Assembly (NCBI GenBank): GCA_002083475.1
Contig: LWDI01000027.1
Coordinates: 1-25,818, forward strand
Source: Proteobacteria bacterium SG_bin5
Lineage (GTDB): Bacteria; Pseudomonadota; Alphaproteobacteria; Sphingomonadales; Sphingomonadaceae
Reading direction: 5' to 3'
DNA length: 25,818 nt
The notes below the pieces were generated by a model that was given only the letters and a program-made list of their open reading frames with translations, was not told the origin of the DNA and did no database searches. A program made the translations under genes and the position numbers. Positions 16,471 through 24,486 of the stretch are shown one piece after another (positions within the stretch are counted from its first letter, which is position 1; the number at the start of each line of letters is the position of its first letter).

Positions 16471-17872
16471 CGCGCCCGCCCCGGCCGAAGCTTCCGCCGG
16501 GGCCGCGACCGGCCCGCGCGCGCGCGGCGGGGGCACGGGGTCGCTCAGCCGGCGCATGATCCTGATCGCGGCGGTGTGGATTTCGCTACTGCTCGCGGGC
16601 GGCGGCATCGCGCTCGACCGAGTGCTCACCAATGCCGTCACCCAGAATTTCGACAGCCAGCTCGAATATGTGCTCAACTCGGCGCTGATCGTCTCGGCCG
16701 AGATCGATAGCAACGGCGAAGTATTCTTCACGCGCGAACCCGCCGACCAGCGCTTCCTCGAGCCTTATTCGGGGCTTTATTATCAAGTCAGCGCGCCGGG
16801 GCAGGAGGATTTCGCGTCGCGCTCGCTCTGGGATCGCCGGCTCGCTTATGGCGGCAAGCATAATGACTTGGGGGTGCATATCTATGACAGTATGCAATTC
16901 CCCAGCGAGCCGCTGCGCATCGTCGAGCGCGACGTGCGGCTGCCGGGATCGCCGGTGCGCTGGCGCTTCAAGGTGGCGGCGAGCCGCGACGGGCTCGACG
17001 CCCAAGTGGGCGCGATCCGCCGCATCCTGGGGGTGAGTTTCGCGCTGCTCGGGCTCGGGCTGATCGTGCTCGCCGCGCTCCAGACCTTCTATGGCCTGCG
17101 CCCGTTGCGCAAGGTGCGCGCCGAGATCGCGCGGCTGCGCGCGGGCACCGGGCGCCAGATCGACGCCGCCATGCCGCGCGAGGTGATGCCGCTCGTCGAG
17201 GAATTGAACGGCCTGATCGAACATAACGAACGCCAGGCCGAGGAAGCGCGGCGCCACGCCGGCAATCTCGCGCACGCGCTCAAGACCCCGCTCACGGTGA
17301 TCATGAACGCCGCGACCGCTGGCGCCGAGGATCTGGCGCCGACCGTGATCCGCGAGGCGACGACGATGCGCCGCCAGGTCGATCACCACCTCGCGCGCGC
17401 GCGCGCCGTCGGGCGGCGGGGGCATGCGCATAGCCGCGCGCGGGTCGGCGCGAGCCTCGAATCGGTCGGGCGCGCGGTGTCGCGGCTTTATCCGCACGTG
17501 CGTTTCGACACCGATGGGCCGGGCGATTTGTGCGTTCATGTCGAGCGGCAGGATCTCGACGAATTGCTCGGCAATTTGATCGAGAATGCCGCCAAATATG
17601 GCGGCGGCAGCGTGTTCGTGACGGTGCGGCCGCAAGGGCGGTTCGTCGAAATCCTGGTCGAGGACGATGGCCCCGGCATTCCCGAGGCCGAGCGCAGCCG
17701 CATCTTCGATCGCGGCGCGCGGCTCGATACCGGCAAGCCGGGGACGGGGCTCGGCCTCGCGATCGTGCGCGACGTCGCCGAGATTTACGAGGGCAAGGTG
17801 ACGCTCGACGAGAGCGAGGATCTGGGCGGCCTGTGCGCGCGGCTGCTGCTGCCGGCGGCGAGCGGGGGGTAG
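16463..17872 (+). CDS. PhoQ-like sensor histidine kinase
   Basis: The 469-residue kinase has a cytoplasmic Ala/Gly-rich start, a first membrane helix (about 32-53), a periplasmic sensor region (54-186), a second membrane helix (about 187-209), a HAMP-like linker and the kinase core. The phosphoacceptor motif NLAHALKTPLTVI gives His271; the N box LGNLIENAAKYG, G1 box DDGPGIP, F box region and G2 box GTGLGLAIV are intact. It starts at a GTG (16463) inside the end of the regulator gene, with GAGGAG 5 bases upstream, so translation is coupled. The short HALKTPL motif is of the PhoQ-type. It should phosphorylate the preceding regulator; the ligand is not known, and the PepSY protein may be a periplasmic partner. 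Confidence 0.9.
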   Translation: MADAPAPAEASAGAATGPRARGGGTGSLSRRMILIAAVWISLLLAGGGIALDRVLTNAVTQNFDSQLEYVLNSALIVSAEIDSNGEVFFTREPADQRFLEPYSGLYYQVSAPGQEDFASRSLWDRRLAYGGKHNDLGVHIYDSMQFPSEPLRIVERDVRLPGSPVRWRFKVAASRDGLDAQVGAIRRILGVSFALLGLGLIVLAALQTFYGLRPLRKVRAEIARLRAGTGRQIDAAMPREVMPLVEELNGLIEHNERQAEEARRHAGNLAHALKTPLTVIMNAATAGAEDLAPTVIREATTMRRQVDHHLARARAVGRRGHAHSRARVGASLESVGRAVSRLYPHVRFDTDGPGDLCVHVERQDLDELLGNLIENAAKYGGGSVFVTVRPQGRFVEILVEDDGPGIPEAERSRIFDRGARLDTGKPGTGLGLAIVRDVAEIYEGKVTLDESEDLGGLCARLLLPAASGG

Positions 17873-17915
17873 CGGCGGCGCCCCGGCAAGCCGAGCCTTT
17901 CATTCAACCCATAGC

Positions 17916-17998
17916 GTCACCCCGGCCTCGAGCCGGGGTCCCGCTTTTCTTCATGCCGCGCAATGGCAGCGGGACCCCGGCTCGGAGGCCGGGGTGAC
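17916..17998. repeat. REP-like near-perfect inverted repeat
   Basis: Arms at 17916-17945 and 17968-17998 are reverse complements apart from one extra G in the right arm, with 22 bases between them. Each arm also contains a smaller palindrome (CCCCGGC...GCCGGGG). This is the form of REP elements commonly scattered in sphingomonad genomes. It lies between the kinase gene and the aspartyl-protease-like gene and may terminate transcription. Confidence 0.75.
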
Positions 17999-18111
17999 GA
18001 TTTTCTTGGTGGGCGGCTCACTTGGTGGGCGGGCGCGAGCGACTTTCTCGGTCGATCGGCATCAGCGCGGCGCCGCACCCCGCCTTGCCGCTCATCCCCC
18101 ATGAGCGTAAC

Positions 18112-19074
18112 ATGATGGACATGCGTTGGCTTTTCGCCCTGTTGCTCCTCGTCGCGCCGACCGCCCGCGCGCAGGAGGCGGCGGCGCCGGCTCAGCCCCA
18201 GGTCCAGCCCCAGCCCCAGCTCCAGCCCCAGCCCCAACCAAGTCCCGAACCCACCCCCGACGAAGTCCTTGCGATCGGTCGCGACGCGCCGGGGCGGATG
18301 ACGGTGCCGGTCAAGATCGGCGCGCAGGGCCCCTGGCCCTTCACCATCGACACCGGCGCCGAACGCACCGTCATCTCGCGCGAGCTCGCCAGCTTGCTCG
18401 CGCTGCCGCCGGGCCCGCGCGTGCGGTTGACCGCGATGGCGGGGACGAGCGAGGTCGATACGGTGCGCATCCCCGAAATCACGATGAGCAGCGTCAGCGG
18501 CACGCGGATCGAGGCGCCCGCGCTCGAAGGCCGGCATCTCGGCGCGCCGGGGCTGCTGGGGCTCGACACGCTCAAGGGCCATGCCGTCTCGATCGATTTC
18601 GAGCGCGGCGAAATGAGCGTGCGCCGCGCGCGCAAGAATTGGCGCAGCTTCGCGCGCGAGCCCGGCGAAGTGGTGGTCAGCGCCAAAAGCCTGCTCGGCC
18701 AGCTGATCGTGACCGATGCGAGCTATCGCGGCCAGCGCGTGCGGGTGGTGATCGATACCGGCTCGGCGCTGTCGATGGGCAACAGCGCGTTGCGCGCGCG
18801 CGCGCTGAAAGGGCGCGAACGGCTCAATCCGGTGACGGTGACGGCGGTGACCGGGGCGACGCTGATCGCCGATTACACCCAGATCGGCGAAGTGCGTTTC
18901 GGTTCGCTCACCTTCCAGAATCTGCCCGTCGCCTTCGCCGACGCCGCGCCCTTCAAGCGGCTGGGGCTCGAGGACAAGCCCGCGCTGTTGCTCGGCATGG
19001 ACGCGCTCAAGCTGTTCCGCCGCGTCGACATCGATTTCCCCAACCGCGAAGTCCGCTTGCTGCTACCGCGCTGA
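18112..19074 (+). CDS. Periplasmic protein with two retropepsin-like aspartyl protease domains
   Basis: The 320-residue product has a signal peptide (about 1-20), a Pro/Gln-rich spacer (residues 28-48, built from repeated CCCAGCC-like units), then two copies of the retropepsin half-fold. The first carries the catalytic triad FTIDTGAERTVIS (Asp80-Thr-Gly) and the GLLGLDTL loop; the second has VVIDTGSALSMGN (Asp215) and LLLGMDAL. Retropepsins need two active-site Asp residues; here both could come from one chain, as in pepsins. Bacterial proteins of this clan (AA) cut or bind envelope proteins, but the substrate here is unknown. Two ATGs (18112, 18115) and one at 18121 lie close; the first is given. 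The wider frame upstream lacks a signal peptide. Confidence 0.8.
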   Translation: MMDMRWLFALLLLVAPTARAQEAAAPAQPQVQPQPQLQPQPQPSPEPTPDEVLAIGRDAPGRMTVPVKIGAQGPWPFTIDTGAERTVISRELASLLALPPGPRVRLTAMAGTSEVDTVRIPEITMSSVSGTRIEAPALEGRHLGAPGLLGLDTLKGHAVSIDFERGEMSVRRARKNWRSFAREPGEVVVSAKSLLGQLIVTDASYRGQRVRVVIDTGSALSMGNSALRARALKGRERLNPVTVTAVTGATLIADYTQIGEVRFGSLTFQNLPVAFADAAPFKRLGLEDKPALLLGMDALKLFRRVDIDFPNREVRLLLPR

Positions 19075-19134
19075 GCTTGCCAAGCCTGCCGCCGCGCTTC
19101 ATCCTGCGGCGAAACGGGAAAACAGGGGGAAGCG

Positions 19135-20529
19135 ATGCGGCTGGTGATCGGGGCCTTGGCGGCGGCGGCGGTGATTTCGGCCGGGGGCGCGGTGGCGCAG
19201 ACCCGCGCCGATCAGCAGCGTTTCTTCGCGCTCTACAAGGAATTGGTCGAGACCAACACCAGCTTGTCCGCCGGCAGCTGCACCCAGGCGGCGGCGCAAA
19301 TCGGCGCGCGGCTGAAGGCGGCGGGCTTCACCGACCAGGCGCTCACCTATTTCAGCGTGCCCGATCACCCGCGCGAGGGCGGGCTGGTCGCGGTGCTGGA
19401 AGGCAGCGACAAGAGCAAGAAGCCGATGCTGCTGCTCGCGCATCTCGACGTGGTCGAGGCCAAGCGCGAGGATTGGACGCGCGATCCGTTCACGCTGATC
19501 GAGGAAAACGGCTTTTATTACGCGCGCGGCACCGTGGACGACAAGGCGCAGGCCGCGATCTGGGCCGACACGCTCATCCGGCTGAAGCAAGCCGGCACGC
19601 GCCCCAAGCGCACGATCAAGATGGCGCTCACCTGCGGCGAGGAAACCAACGAGGCGTGGAACGGCGCCGAATGGCTCACCAAGAACAAGCGCGCGCTGAT
19701 CGACGCCGAATTCGTGCTCAACGAGGGCGGCGGCGGGCGCTATTCGGCCGATGGCAAGCGCGAGGTCGCGGCGATGCAGGTCGGCGAAAAGGCCTCGCAG
19801 AATTTCACCTTCGTCGTCACCAACCCCGGCGGGCACAGCTCGGCGCCGGTGCCCGACAATGCCATCTATCAGCTCGCCGATGCGCTGAAGGCGGTGCAGG
19901 GCTATGAATTTCCGGTCAAATTCACCCCCACGACGCGCGCCTTCTTCACCGCGCTCGCAACCCGCGGCGGCGCGCAGGGCGAGGCGATCAAGCGGCTCCT
20001 CGCCGATCCGCAAGACCAGGCCGCCGACGCGATCGTGAGCCGCGACAAGGTGCTGCATTCGACGCTGCGCACCACCTGCGTCGCGACGATGGCGGCGGCG
20101 GGCCATGCCGCGAACGCGCTCCCCCAGCGCGCGCAGGCGACGGTCAATTGCCGCATCTTCCCCGGCGAAACGGTGGAGGGGACACTCGCCAAATTGCGCG
20201 ACCTCGCCGGGCCGAAAGTGACCGTCACCGCCAATCAGCCGATCCGCCCGACGGCGGTGCAGCCGCCGCTCGACCCCAAGATCTTGGGGCCGGCGCAGGC
20301 GCTCGTCGCCAAGCATTTCCCCGGCGTGCCGATGCTGCCGATCATGTCGACCGGCGCGACCGACGGCATTTTCTTCGAAGCGATCGGGATTCCGGTTTAT
20401 GGCGTGCCGGGCACGTTCGTCGAAGCCGATGGCGGCGGCACGCACGGGCTGAACGAGCGCATCCGGGTCGAATCGCTTTATGCGAGCCGCGATTATCTGT
20501 TCGATCTGGTCAATGCTTACGCGGGGTGA
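19135..20529 (+). CDS. Secreted M20-family metallopeptidase
   Basis: The 464-residue protein has a signal peptide (about 1-22, cleaved after AVA) and the two-domain M20 fold. Zinc ligands and catalytic residues are visible: LLAHLDVVEA (His103, Asp105), GTVDDKAQA (bridging Asp135), GEETNE (catalytic Glu169, ligand Glu170), NEGGGG (Glu197) and a late THGLNERI His. The dimerisation domain is marked by NPGGHSSAPVPDNAI. M20 enzymes cut dipeptides or N-acyl amino acids; a periplasmic exopeptidase for peptide scavenging is likely. GGGGGAAG gives a good ribosome binding site before the ATG. It follows the aspartyl-protease-like gene on the same strand with a 60-base gap, so the two could be co-transcribed. 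Confidence 0.9.
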   Translation: MRLVIGALAAAAVISAGGAVAQTRADQQRFFALYKELVETNTSLSAGSCTQAAAQIGARLKAAGFTDQALTYFSVPDHPREGGLVAVLEGSDKSKKPMLLLAHLDVVEAKREDWTRDPFTLIEENGFYYARGTVDDKAQAAIWADTLIRLKQAGTRPKRTIKMALTCGEETNEAWNGAEWLTKNKRALIDAEFVLNEGGGGRYSADGKREVAAMQVGEKASQNFTFVVTNPGGHSSAPVPDNAIYQLADALKAVQGYEFPVKFTPTTRAFFTALATRGGAQGEAIKRLLADPQDQAADAIVSRDKVLHSTLRTTCVATMAAAGHAANALPQRAQATVNCRIFPGETVEGTLAKLRDLAGPKVTVTANQPIRPTAVQPPLDPKILGPAQALVAKHFPGVPMLPIMSTGATDGIFFEAIGIPVYGVPGTFVEADGGGTHGLNERIRVESLYASRDYLFDLVNAYAG

Positions 20530-20556
20530 TGCCCGCAGCGGTTGAAGCGCCGCGCG

Positions 20557-21646
20557 TCATGCCATCGCCCGCCGTTCGACGACCAGCCGATCGAACAGCT
20601 CTAGATAACGCTGCGGCGCGTCGATCCCCGGGGGCGGCACCGGGCGCGGGCGGCGCGCGGCGGGCGAAAGCCACGCGTCGAGCGCGTCGACGAGCGCGGC
20701 GGGATCGTCGCGCGGCACCACCGTGCCGAGCCGCGGGTCGCTGACGATCTCGCGCACAATCGGTCGCGATCACCGGCGTGCCGAGCGCGAGCGCCTCGCG
20801 CAGCACATTGGGCGCGCCTTCATAGTCGGACGTGAGCACCGCCGCCCGCGCGCGGCGCAGATAGCCGGTCGGTTCGGGATCATAGCCGGGCAGCAGCACC
20901 CGCGCGCCCAGGCCCAGCGCGCGCACTTGCGCTTCGAGCGCGGGGCGTGAAGCGCCCTCGCCCAGGATCACCGCGATCGCCGCTTGGTCGGCGAGGCGCG
21001 GAATGGCGGCGATCAGCCGGTCCCAGCGTTTCTGCGGCTCGAGCCGGCCGACGCCGACCAGCAGCGGCGCCTTGGGCAGGCGCGGCGGCAGGCGGACCAC
21101 CCGCGGCCGCGCGGGCGGGTTGGGGATCATGCTCACCCGCTGCGGCGCGACGGCGAGCAGTGCCACCGCCTCGTCGCGCATCGCCGCCGTCATTGCGACG
21201 AATTGGTCGATGAAGCCGGGCAGCCGCGCGAGCCACAGCCGGTGCGCCGCCGCCATCGGCGCCGGGCGGTGCGGCGGCAGCAGCGCGTTCGAAATCTTGG
21301 CGACGACCGGCGGCAGCGCGCGCCCGAGCATGAGCCGCAGCCAGAGCACGCTGCTGGTATAATGATTGCCCGGGCAAAAGAGCAGATCGGCGCCGAGCGC
21401 CCGGAACAGGCGCGGCGGCACGCGCAGGGCGGGGAGCGCGCGCGCGCCGAGTTCGATCACCTCGGCCCCCGGCGGCAATTGCGCGGCGAGCGGCCCCTCG
21501 CTCGTGCCGAGCAAAATGGTCACACGCCGCCCGGCGTCGAGCCAGCCATCGACCAGCCGCAGCATCGCCTGCTCGACCCCGCCGCCGGCGAGCGTTTGCG
21601 CGAAGGTGACGATATGCTGCGCGGGCGGATCGGGACGCAGCATCAT
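20557..21646 (-). pseudogene. Frameshifted GT4-family glycosyltransferase
   Basis: The N-terminal part (from the ATG at 21646) is a GT4/GT-B glycosyltransferase: TLAGGGVEQAMLRLVDGWLD near the start, LVGVGRLEPQKRWDRLI in the middle, and the EX7E nucleotide-sugar motif EGAPNVLREALALGTPVIATDC. Just after 'ATDC' (about 20755-20759) the frame shifts: the normal continuation, VREIVSDPRLGTVVPRDDP to the ERRAMA end (stop 20557), lies in another frame. Reading on in the first frame gives an Arg/Ala-rich tail to 20510 without homology-like features. Compared with usual family members, about four codons minus one base are missing, so an 11-base deletion is the simplest reading. It may be a real mutation, making the enzyme probably inactive, or an assembly error. 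The intact gene would encode about 365 residues. Confidence 0.8.
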
Positions 21647-21719
21647 CGGCCTTGCTCGCCCAACATCACCCGCCCCCCATCGACGCGACACACAAGAGCC
21701 CCTATGGCCCAGGTCAACG

Positions 21720-22667
21720 ATGCCAAATCGGCGAGCCCGCTTCTTGTTCCATCCTGCCAACGAATTGATCGGACGCGAAAAACTATCCGGCGAATCGCCG
21801 GTGCCGCCCGAGCCCCCGCCGCCGCGCCGTCGCTGGGCGCAAATCGCGGGCATCGTGCTGACGCTGGCGATGGTCGTGGGCGTGGGCTTTCAATTGTTCG
21901 GCCAAGGCTGGGGCAATTTCGCGCGCTCGGTGCCGAGCGACCCCTGGTTCTATCTCGCTTTCGTCGCGCTCTATTTCGCGCTGCCGCTCGGCGATTACGT
22001 GATTTTCCGGCGGCTATGGGACATTCCGCTCGAAGGGCTGGGTGCGCTCATCAAGAAGCGCATCGCGAACGAAGTGTTGTTCGGCTATTCGGGCGAGGCC
22101 TATTTCTACGCCTGGGCCAAGGACCGCGCGCGCAACGTCGCCGCGCCCTTCGGCGCGGTGAAGGACGTGAGCATTTTGTCGGCGCTCGCGGGCAATGCCG
22201 TCACGCTCGCGCTGATCGGCTTGTCGCTGCCCTTCGCCGCGCATCTCGGCGCCGCGCAAGCGCAGGGGTTGGGGCTGTCGGCGCTGTTCGTCGTCGCGAT
22301 TTCGGTGCCCTTCCTTCTGTTTCGCCGCCGCGTTTTCTCGCTGCCGGGCGCCGAGCTGCGCTATGTCTTTTGGGTGCATATCGCGCGGCTGGTGGCGAGC
22401 ACGGTGCTGCTCGCGCTGGTTTGGGCGCTCGCGCTGCCGCAAGTGCCGCTCGGCGCCTGGCTGTTGCTCTCGGCGGTGCGGATGATCGTCGGGCGGCTGC
22501 CCTTCGTGCCAAATAAGGACCTTCTTTTCGCCAATTTTGTCGGGCTTTTGGGCGCGGGTCAGGGCTTGCCGATGCCGGTGGCGCTCATCGCCGGGCTTAC
22601 CCTGGTGGTGCATGTGCTGCTGCTGGGCGCGTTTCCCCTGGCCGCGTTGTTCAGGAGCCGCCGATGA
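21720..22667 (+). CDS. Polytopic membrane protein of unknown function (possible flippase-like)
   Basis: The 315-residue product starts with a polar, Pro/Arg-rich region of about 35 residues and then has roughly seven to eight hydrophobic segments. A soluble-looking stretch with conserved-looking residues (KKRIANEVLFGYSGEAYFYAW) lies between them, and its NE..FGY.GE pattern may be a family hallmark. The topology loosely resembles LPG-synthase-TM/UPF0104-type proteins, but I cannot assign it. The ATG at 21720 has AGG 6 bases upstream; the longer open frame to 21366 covers the divergent glycosyltransferase and is a shadow. Its stop overlaps the DUF2141 gene by ATGA, and a GT4 gene follows, so it probably serves glycan or lipid-linked sugar metabolism. 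Confidence 0.7.
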   Translation: MPNRRARFLFHPANELIGREKLSGESPVPPEPPPPRRRWAQIAGIVLTLAMVVGVGFQLFGQGWGNFARSVPSDPWFYLAFVALYFALPLGDYVIFRRLWDIPLEGLGALIKKRIANEVLFGYSGEAYFYAWAKDRARNVAAPFGAVKDVSILSALAGNAVTLALIGLSLPFAAHLGAAQAQGLGLSALFVVAISVPFLLFRRRVFSLPGAELRYVFWVHIARLVASTVLLALVWALALPQVPLGAWLLLSAVRMIVGRLPFVPNKDLLFANFVGLLGAGQGLPMPVALIAGLTLVVHVLLLGAFPLAALFRSRR

Positions 22668-23182
22668 TCCGTTTCCCGCTCGCCGCGATGCTGCTCGCGC
22701 TCGCCGCCGTTCCCGCCGCGGGCGCGCGCCCGCAGATGGGCGGTGACGCGGCGGCGTGCGAAGCGCATGAAGGGCCGGCGATCGAGGTCCATGTCACCGG
22801 GCTCAAGGATCGCAAGGGGCGGCTGAAGCTCGAACTCTATCCCGGCAATCAGCAAGATTTTCTGCGCGACGACCGCGATTTGGAGAAAGAGGGCAAATTC
22901 TTCCGCCGCATCTGGGCCGATACCCCGGCGAACGGCGAGGTGTTGTTGTGCATCAAGGCGCCGCGCCCGGGGCGCTATGGCCTGTTCTTCACCCATGATC
23001 GTGACGCCAAGAACAAGTTCAGCATCTGGCAGGATGGCGCCGGCATTCCGAGCAACACCCGGCTCGGCCGCGCCAAGCCCAAATATGCCGCCGCCGAGGT
23101 CGAGGTGGGCGCGGGCGTGACCAGCGTGACGATCAAGGCGCAATATCTGAAGAGCATCTTCTCGGGCTTCGGCCCGCTTTAG
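22664..23182 (+). CDS. DUF2141-family secreted protein
   Basis: The 172-residue product has a signal peptide (about 1-21) and a beta-rich domain. The pattern IEVHVTGLKDRKGRLKLELY at the start and APRPGRYGLFFTHDRDAKNK followed by GIPSN fits DUF2141, whose members have 'G..KG.l...ly' and 'pG.Yal...HD.N.n...d....G.P.e...fS'. Two cysteines (about 33 and 89) could form a disulfide. The function of DUF2141 is unknown. It is translationally coupled to the preceding membrane protein (ATGA) and lies 10 bases before a GT4 glycosyltransferase, in a three-gene unit. Confidence 0.8.
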   Translation: MIRFPLAAMLLALAAVPAAGARPQMGGDAAACEAHEGPAIEVHVTGLKDRKGRLKLELYPGNQQDFLRDDRDLEKEGKFFRRIWADTPANGEVLLCIKAPRPGRYGLFFTHDRDAKNKFSIWQDGAGIPSNTRLGRAKPKYAAAEVEVGAGVTSVTIKAQYLKSIFSGFGPL

Positions 23183-23192
23183 CCGCGGGTCG

Positions 23193-24377
23193 ATGCGCAT
23201 CGTCGACGTCAACGAATTTTATTCGCCCACCGGCGGCGGCGTGCGCACTTATGTCGATCGCAAGATGGAGCTCATGGCCGAACTCGGCCATGAGCTGATC
23301 GTGATCGCGCCGGGCAAGCGCGATTGGATCGATGCGCGCCCCGCCGGGCGGGTGATCTACGTGAAGGCGCCGCCGATGCCGTTCGACGCCAATTACGGGC
23401 TGTTCTGGTCGGCCGCGCCCGTCACGCGCCTGCTCGACGAACTCGCCCCCGATCTGGTCGAGGCGAGCTCGCCCTGGCGCCCGGCGTGGATCGTCGGGCG
23501 CTGGCGGGGCGCGGCGCCGCGCGTGTTCTTCATGCACAACGACAATCTGAAGGCCTATGTCGAACGCTGGTTCGAAGGGCTGGCCTCGCCCGCCTGGGTC
23601 GAGCGGCGCTTCGCTTGGTATAGCCGCTATATCAACGATTTCCTGAAATATTACGACGCGGTGCTCACCAACGGCCCGGCGCTGGCGAAGCGGCTCGCGC
23701 GGCGCGGAGTGCGGATCGACGCGGCGATGCCCTTGGGCATCGAGCGCGGCCATTTCTCCCCCGCCTTGCGCGACCAAGGCTTGCGCGCCAGCATGCTCGC
23801 CGAACTCGGCCTGCCGCCGACCGCGCATGTGCTGCTCGACCTCGGGCGCCACCATCCCGAAAAGCGCTGGCCGATGGTGATCGAGGCGGTCGCGCGGGCG
23901 AGGCGCGATCTGCCGGTCGGGCTGATTCTGATCGGCGACGGGTACGAACGCCGCCGGATCGAAAAGCTGATCGCCCCACATCGCAATATCGTGCTGTGGC
24001 GCCCGATTTACGACCGGCTGCAGCTCGCGCGCGTGCTCGCGAGCGCCGACGCGCTGATCCATGGCTCGGAGGGCGAGCCCTTCGGCCTGGTCGCCTCCGA
24101 AGCGATCGCCTCGGGCCTGCCGCTGATCGCGCCCGACGAAGGCGGTTGCGCCGAGGTCGCCGCGCCCCAGGCGTCGGCGCTCTACCGCGCCAAGGACCCC
24201 GCCGCCGCCGCCGCCGCGATCGCGCGGCTGTTCGCGGGCGACCGAGAGGAATTGCGTCGCGCCGCCCTCGCCGCCGCGGCCCGAGTGCGGACCGATGCCG
24301 ATCATTGCCGTGAGCTGATGGCCTATTATCAGGCACTTATCGCGCAGGGGCGGCGCGCGGTGGTAGCGAAACCGTAG
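23193..24377 (+). CDS. GT4-family glycosyltransferase
   Basis: This 394-residue cytosolic enzyme transfers a sugar from a nucleotide donor to an acceptor, probably lipid or polysaccharide. It has the GT-B fold: an N-terminal acceptor domain beginning RIVDVNEFYSPTGGGVRTYV with the Gly-rich loop, then the donor domain from LLDLGRHHPEKRWPMVIEA. The EX7E motif lies in GSEGEPFGLVASEAIASGLP and the donor loop in PDEGGCAEV. The length is normal. It follows the DUF2141 gene by 10 bases on the same strand; its ribosome binding site (GCGGG) is weak, so translation may depend on the upstream gene. Unlike the broken GT4 at 20557-21646, this one is intact. Donor and acceptor are unknown. Confidence 0.9.
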   Translation: MRIVDVNEFYSPTGGGVRTYVDRKMELMAELGHELIVIAPGKRDWIDARPAGRVIYVKAPPMPFDANYGLFWSAAPVTRLLDELAPDLVEASSPWRPAWIVGRWRGAAPRVFFMHNDNLKAYVERWFEGLASPAWVERRFAWYSRYINDFLKYYDAVLTNGPALAKRLARRGVRIDAAMPLGIERGHFSPALRDQGLRASMLAELGLPPTAHVLLDLGRHHPEKRWPMVIEAVARARRDLPVGLILIGDGYERRRIEKLIAPHRNIVLWRPIYDRLQLARVLASADALIHGSEGEPFGLVASEAIASGLPLIAPDEGGCAEVAAPQASALYRAKDPAAAAAAIARLFAGDREELRRAALAAAARVRTDADHCRELMAYYQALIAQGRRAVVAKP

Positions 24378-24394
24378 TTACACTGCCCAATTCG

Positions 24395-24409
24395 AGCACC
24401 GATGGTGCT
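24395..24409 (+). terminator. Possible weak terminator or operator after the GT4 gene
   Basis: AGCACC-GAT-GGTGCT is a perfect 6-bp stem with a 3-base loop, 18 bases past the GT4 stop. It is followed by ACGATTTAAA, which has only a short T run, so termination would be weak. It lies in the region before the chemotaxis gene and might instead be an operator. Confidence 0.35.
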
Positions 24410-24416
24410 ACGATTT

Positions 24417-24470
24417 AAATCGCTGATAACCAAGGCCGTGGCAACGGCGGGACACTCGCAAATCGCTGAT
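24417..24470 (+). promoter_or_regulatory. 11-bp direct repeats before the chemotaxis gene
   Basis: AAATCGCTGAT occurs at 24417-24427 and again at 24460-24470, starts 43 bases apart, close to four helical turns. The second copy ends 16 bases before the chemotaxis gene's start and just precedes its ribosome binding site (AAGGA). Binding of a regulator to both copies is possible. No sigma28-type promoter is evident. Confidence 0.3.
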
Positions 24471-24486
24471 TTTAAGGAATTCTCGC

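Noticed and set aside
18190..18250. Possible CRISPR or tandem repeat array
   Set aside because: The CCCAGCC-like units encode the Pro/Gln spacer of the protease-like gene and have no spacers.
19099..20445. 448-codon - strand frame opposite the M20 peptidase
   Set aside because: The + strand frame has signal peptide and all M20 residues; the - frame has none and is compositionally biased.
20510..20756. C-terminal continuation of the GT4 frame to 20510
   Set aside because: Arg/Ala-rich reading after the frameshift; the true C-terminus is in the other frame and ends at 20557.
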